Of a stretch of DNA of 64,000 bases, positions 61,423 to 64,000 are shown piece after piece. The notes under the pieces are model-generated. The model was not told the origin of the DNA and made no database searches. It saw only the letters and a program-made list of their open reading frames with translations. Origin of the DNA: Chelonoidis abingdonii (taxonomy: Eukaryota; Chordata; Testudines; Testudinidae). The translations under genes were made by a program, and so were the position numbers. The DNA lies in assembly GCF_003597395.2 (NCBI RefSeq), contig NC_133769.1:178143954-178207953 (forward strand), read 5' to 3'. Position 1 is the stretch's first letter; every line of letters starts with the position of its first letter.

Positions 61423-63826
61423 GCTTAAAGGGTTTAGTCTGGTTAAGGTAGAAGGCAAGATTCTTTCCTACATTGTGTATGGAGGCTTGCTTCTTCTCTT
61501 GATGAGTGAGACTTGGGATAAAACATCAGTAGGTGAATTTCCTGATTAAACTTACCTCATAGCGGTGGGTCAGTAAAGATTGAAAACCTTTCAGGGAGTG
61601 GGGGAGTGAAAGACTGCATAGGAGCCAGATGAACCTTAATCAAGCTCAGCAATAAATGAGTGTTTTTGAATTTGGAATGTAATCAAGAATGTGGGTCAGG
61701 CAGAACTGGAGAGGAGCCTGGAAGCATTTCCACTTCCGCAGACAAGTCTTCTTTGTTGTGGGTTTTCTACTATTAAGCAGTACTGTTGAACACATCTGCA
61801 GTGCTGTTCTATATGAGAGAGCAATTTAGAAGCCAGGTCTTGAGGTGCATGATGAAGCATGACTTCTGCATGAGGAGATTCACTGTCCAGGGAGGCGGAG
61901 AGAGGTGGTTGCCAAGACACATAAACCCAACTCTGAGAACCACATCTATCACAATCACAATGGTGCTATAAGAATGGCTACTAATGTTTCCTGTTTCAAT
62001 CTGTTTAGTATCTTGTGAAGTAAAGATGGAGGGGATAAGTGTACAGCAGTACGTGAGGCAAAAGGATGACTAGGGCACCTCTCTGTGAGTTGTGTCTGTG
62101 CTTTCCCCTGGAAGATAATCTTCTGCACTTTGCAATGGATGATATCATGGAGAGATCTATCTCCGGATGACTCATGGTAAGACATATTCTTTTGAATACC
62201 TCATTATTCAGCTCCCACTTGTGGTTGATGTAGAAATGGCTGCGGAGAGAGTCCACTACTATGTTCTGCAGTCCTGGCTAAGATCTGCATGCACTGTGAT
62301 ATGCACCAGTTCCATAGTCTTATGGATTTGGCACATAATGACTGGGATCTTGTTTCTCCCTGTGGACTGATATAGTACCTTGCTGCTCTGTTCAGTATTA
62401 TTTGTATTGTGTAGCCCCTGATGTGGAGTAGGAAGACCTGGCAACATAGTGAACCGCTCTAAGCTCTAGTATGTTGACCATATCCCCTGAGTTGCTAAAT
62501 TCTAAAAGTGCGGGCCTCAGCTTATCAGAGAGGTGTCCATTTGGGATGATTGCTGCAGGGAGAGGCTGCAAGAACAGAACTCTTACACGTATTTTTTGTG
62601 GCTCCTTCCTTTGTGGATAGATTATGCTTGTTGGGAGACTGTAGACAGTTCTCAACCACACGTGAAGACACTGAGAGTGTAATCTTGCTAAGGCTATCAC
62701 GAAGTACAGGATGCCAGAAGGCTCAAAAGCTGTAGGCAAGTAGTTGTTGTGGTTTGAAGGCTGGACTTTGGGGCAAACCTATCTGTGTGCAAGTACGCTC
62801 TGACAGTGGATGAATCCAGAGTGACCCCAATGAAGTCAATGCATTCAGTGGGTGAGTGACGATTTTTCCACATTGAGGCAGAGGCCCAGGGAGTGAACTG
62901 AAATAGGAGCTTGCTGGTTGCTTTCTGTATCTCAAGAAATGAATGATCTTTTTAGGAGCCAATTGTTCATGTAAGGAAAAAAGATTATTCCCATCAGGAG
63001 AAGATGGGCTGCATCTGTTGAGAGAACTTTCCTAAAGATCCTTAGGGCAGTGGAGAGGCTGAAGGACATGACGCAATACTAGTAGTGGTCCTTGCTCATC
63101 ATGAAATGTAGGAAAAACCTCTGACTATGTGAAAATAAGCATCATGAAGGCTGAAGAACAAACTAATCTCCCAGATCCAGGGAGAGAATTGTCCCTGCTG
63201 GGTTACCATTCTGAACAATTGTGCATAGATGAAGGTGTTCAAAGTTCCCATGTCCAGAACTGGTCTCCATCCCATTCTTATTTGGAACCAGGAAGTATCA
63301 GTTATACAACCATTTCATGATGAATTCCAGTGGAATGGGTACTATCACCCCCATTGTTAGGAGGGACTGGATCTCCTGCTTCAAGAGACACTCGTCAGAA
63401 GGGCCCTGAAGAAGTATGGGGAAGGGTGAGGCGAGTGAGAAGGAGATGAACTGAATGAAAAAATGTACAGAAAATCACCGCCAAGGTCCATCTGTCTGAG
63501 GCGATGAGCTCCCAGGAAGGTAGAAAATTGGAGATGACGACCCTCACAGGGTTCGAGGGGAGATAGATGCAGTGTAGGATCCGGAGCAGGAGACAGTTCA
63601 TGACCCTAGATCAATGGGTCAAAGTAGTTGTTTTGAGGATGTTGCCCACTGGCAAGTCACTGTAGAGGTTGCCCTCTTTCTTAGTGACTCTAGGCTTATT
63701 TTTGCCAGGATGAGCTTGGAGTGCACTGGGCAACAGAGTTGAGCCATCTGTGATACACTGCATTTTTTCTTTGTTGCAGGTGTATAAATGCCCAGAGATC
63801 ATAGTGTCACCTAGGAGTCTCTAAGG

Positions 63827-64000
63827 GCTTGGCTACACTTGCAAGTTGCAGCGCTGGTGAGGGGGTTACAGCGCTGCAACTTAGCAGGTGTCTACACTTA
63901 AAAGCTCAGCCAGCGCTGCAACTCCCTGTTTGCAGCGCTGGCTGTACACCTGGGTCTGCTTCCGGTGTAGCGAGACCAGAGCTGGTGATGCAGCGCTGGT
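63827..64000. mobile_element. MITE left end, cut by window edge
   Basis: Starts 'agggcttggctacacttgca' and repeats the motif 'cagcgctg' at least five times with inverted partners ('gcaagttgcagcgctgg' versus 'cagcgctgcaactt'). Inserted in the second DIRS copy. Right end not seen. Confidence 0.65.

Larger units (their letters stand above)
60365..63826 (-). mobile_element. Second DIRS-type element, diverged and interrupted
   Basis: Same orientation and terminal layout as the first: direct 'ctttgagatgtgcatccata' (60375), inverted 'ccacagggggactcatcttg' (60610) and direct 'tttgaatatagtccctatgg' (60676). Coding remnants, minus strand, run from the recombinase side to the RT: recombinase-like fragments (60770-62000), HPEIDLSMISSIAKC and LYTYPLHLYF (RNase H tail, 62020-62180), LTSLGSLWIHPLSERT (RT end, about 62800-62850), LPSWELIASDRWTLAVI (RT start, about 63470-63520). 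It stops at 63826 where a MITE begins; the rest may lie beyond the window. A palindromic MITE interrupts it at 61087-61422. Dead. Confidence 0.78.
58809..64000 (-). other. POU2F1 intron upstream of the POU-specific exon, partial
   Basis: No further POU2F1 exon was recognised. 58809-60364 is plain intron with an A-run near 59838. From 60365 onward it is filled by the second DIRS copy and two MITEs. Confidence 0.65.

Noticed and set aside
61107..61451. Open frames of about 90-105 codons on both strands with similar proteins
   Set aside because: They are mirror readings of the palindromic MITE at 61087-61422, not genes.

Overview
This is vertebrate nuclear DNA, most likely from a turtle (Testudines). 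Two genes are unambiguous, both from intact exon translations with proper splice sites: CD247 (T-cell receptor CD3 zeta chain, + strand) and POU2F1 (Oct-1, - strand), placed tail to tail. As I recall, the mammalian CD247/POU2F1 neighbourhood has the same convergent order. The turtle assignment rests on the repeats (CR1 LINEs, a Penelope-like element, DIRS-type elements and families of foldback DNA transposons) and on sauropsid-like residues in POU2F1. It is inference; no species marker was seen.

Layout. 1-18928: CD247 exons 2-8 (human numbering), from the transmembrane segment to the stop codon; the signal-peptide exon lies upstream of the window. Its introns hold antisense CR1 fragments, a decayed RTE-type LINE and small DNA-transposon relics. 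18929 to about 21.3 kb: CD247 3'UTR and a short intergenic gap. About 21.3-34.66 kb: a repeat-poor, AT-rich stretch best read as the very long POU2F1 3'UTR. 34663-58808: the last seven POU2F1 coding exons (C-terminal half of the POU-specific domain, linker, POU homeodomain, Ser/Thr/Ala-rich C-terminus). The Gln-rich N-terminus and first half of the POU-specific domain lie beyond the right edge.

The POU2F1 introns carry the most interesting DNA: (i) a duplicated block around a 25-N gap (34858-35662 versus 37628-38455) that looks like an assembly error and copies part of the last coding exon; (ii) a Penelope-like retroelement with reverse transcriptase and GIY-YIG endonuclease (about 39225-41562); (iii) a nearly full-length DIRS-type tyrosine-recombinase retrotransposon on the minus strand with inverted terminal repeats (about 50110-56014); (iv) a second, diverged DIRS copy (about 60365-63826) interrupted by two foldback transposons; (v) hAT-like miniature elements, one with a clean 8-bp target-site duplication and one containing an 84-bp tandem repeat.

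The two genes are not an operon and share no transcript. CD247 signals below the T-cell receptor; POU2F1 is a broadly expressed octamer-binding transcription factor. I found no credible new cellular gene system; the value lies in the retroelements, the splice-site detail and the assembly fault.
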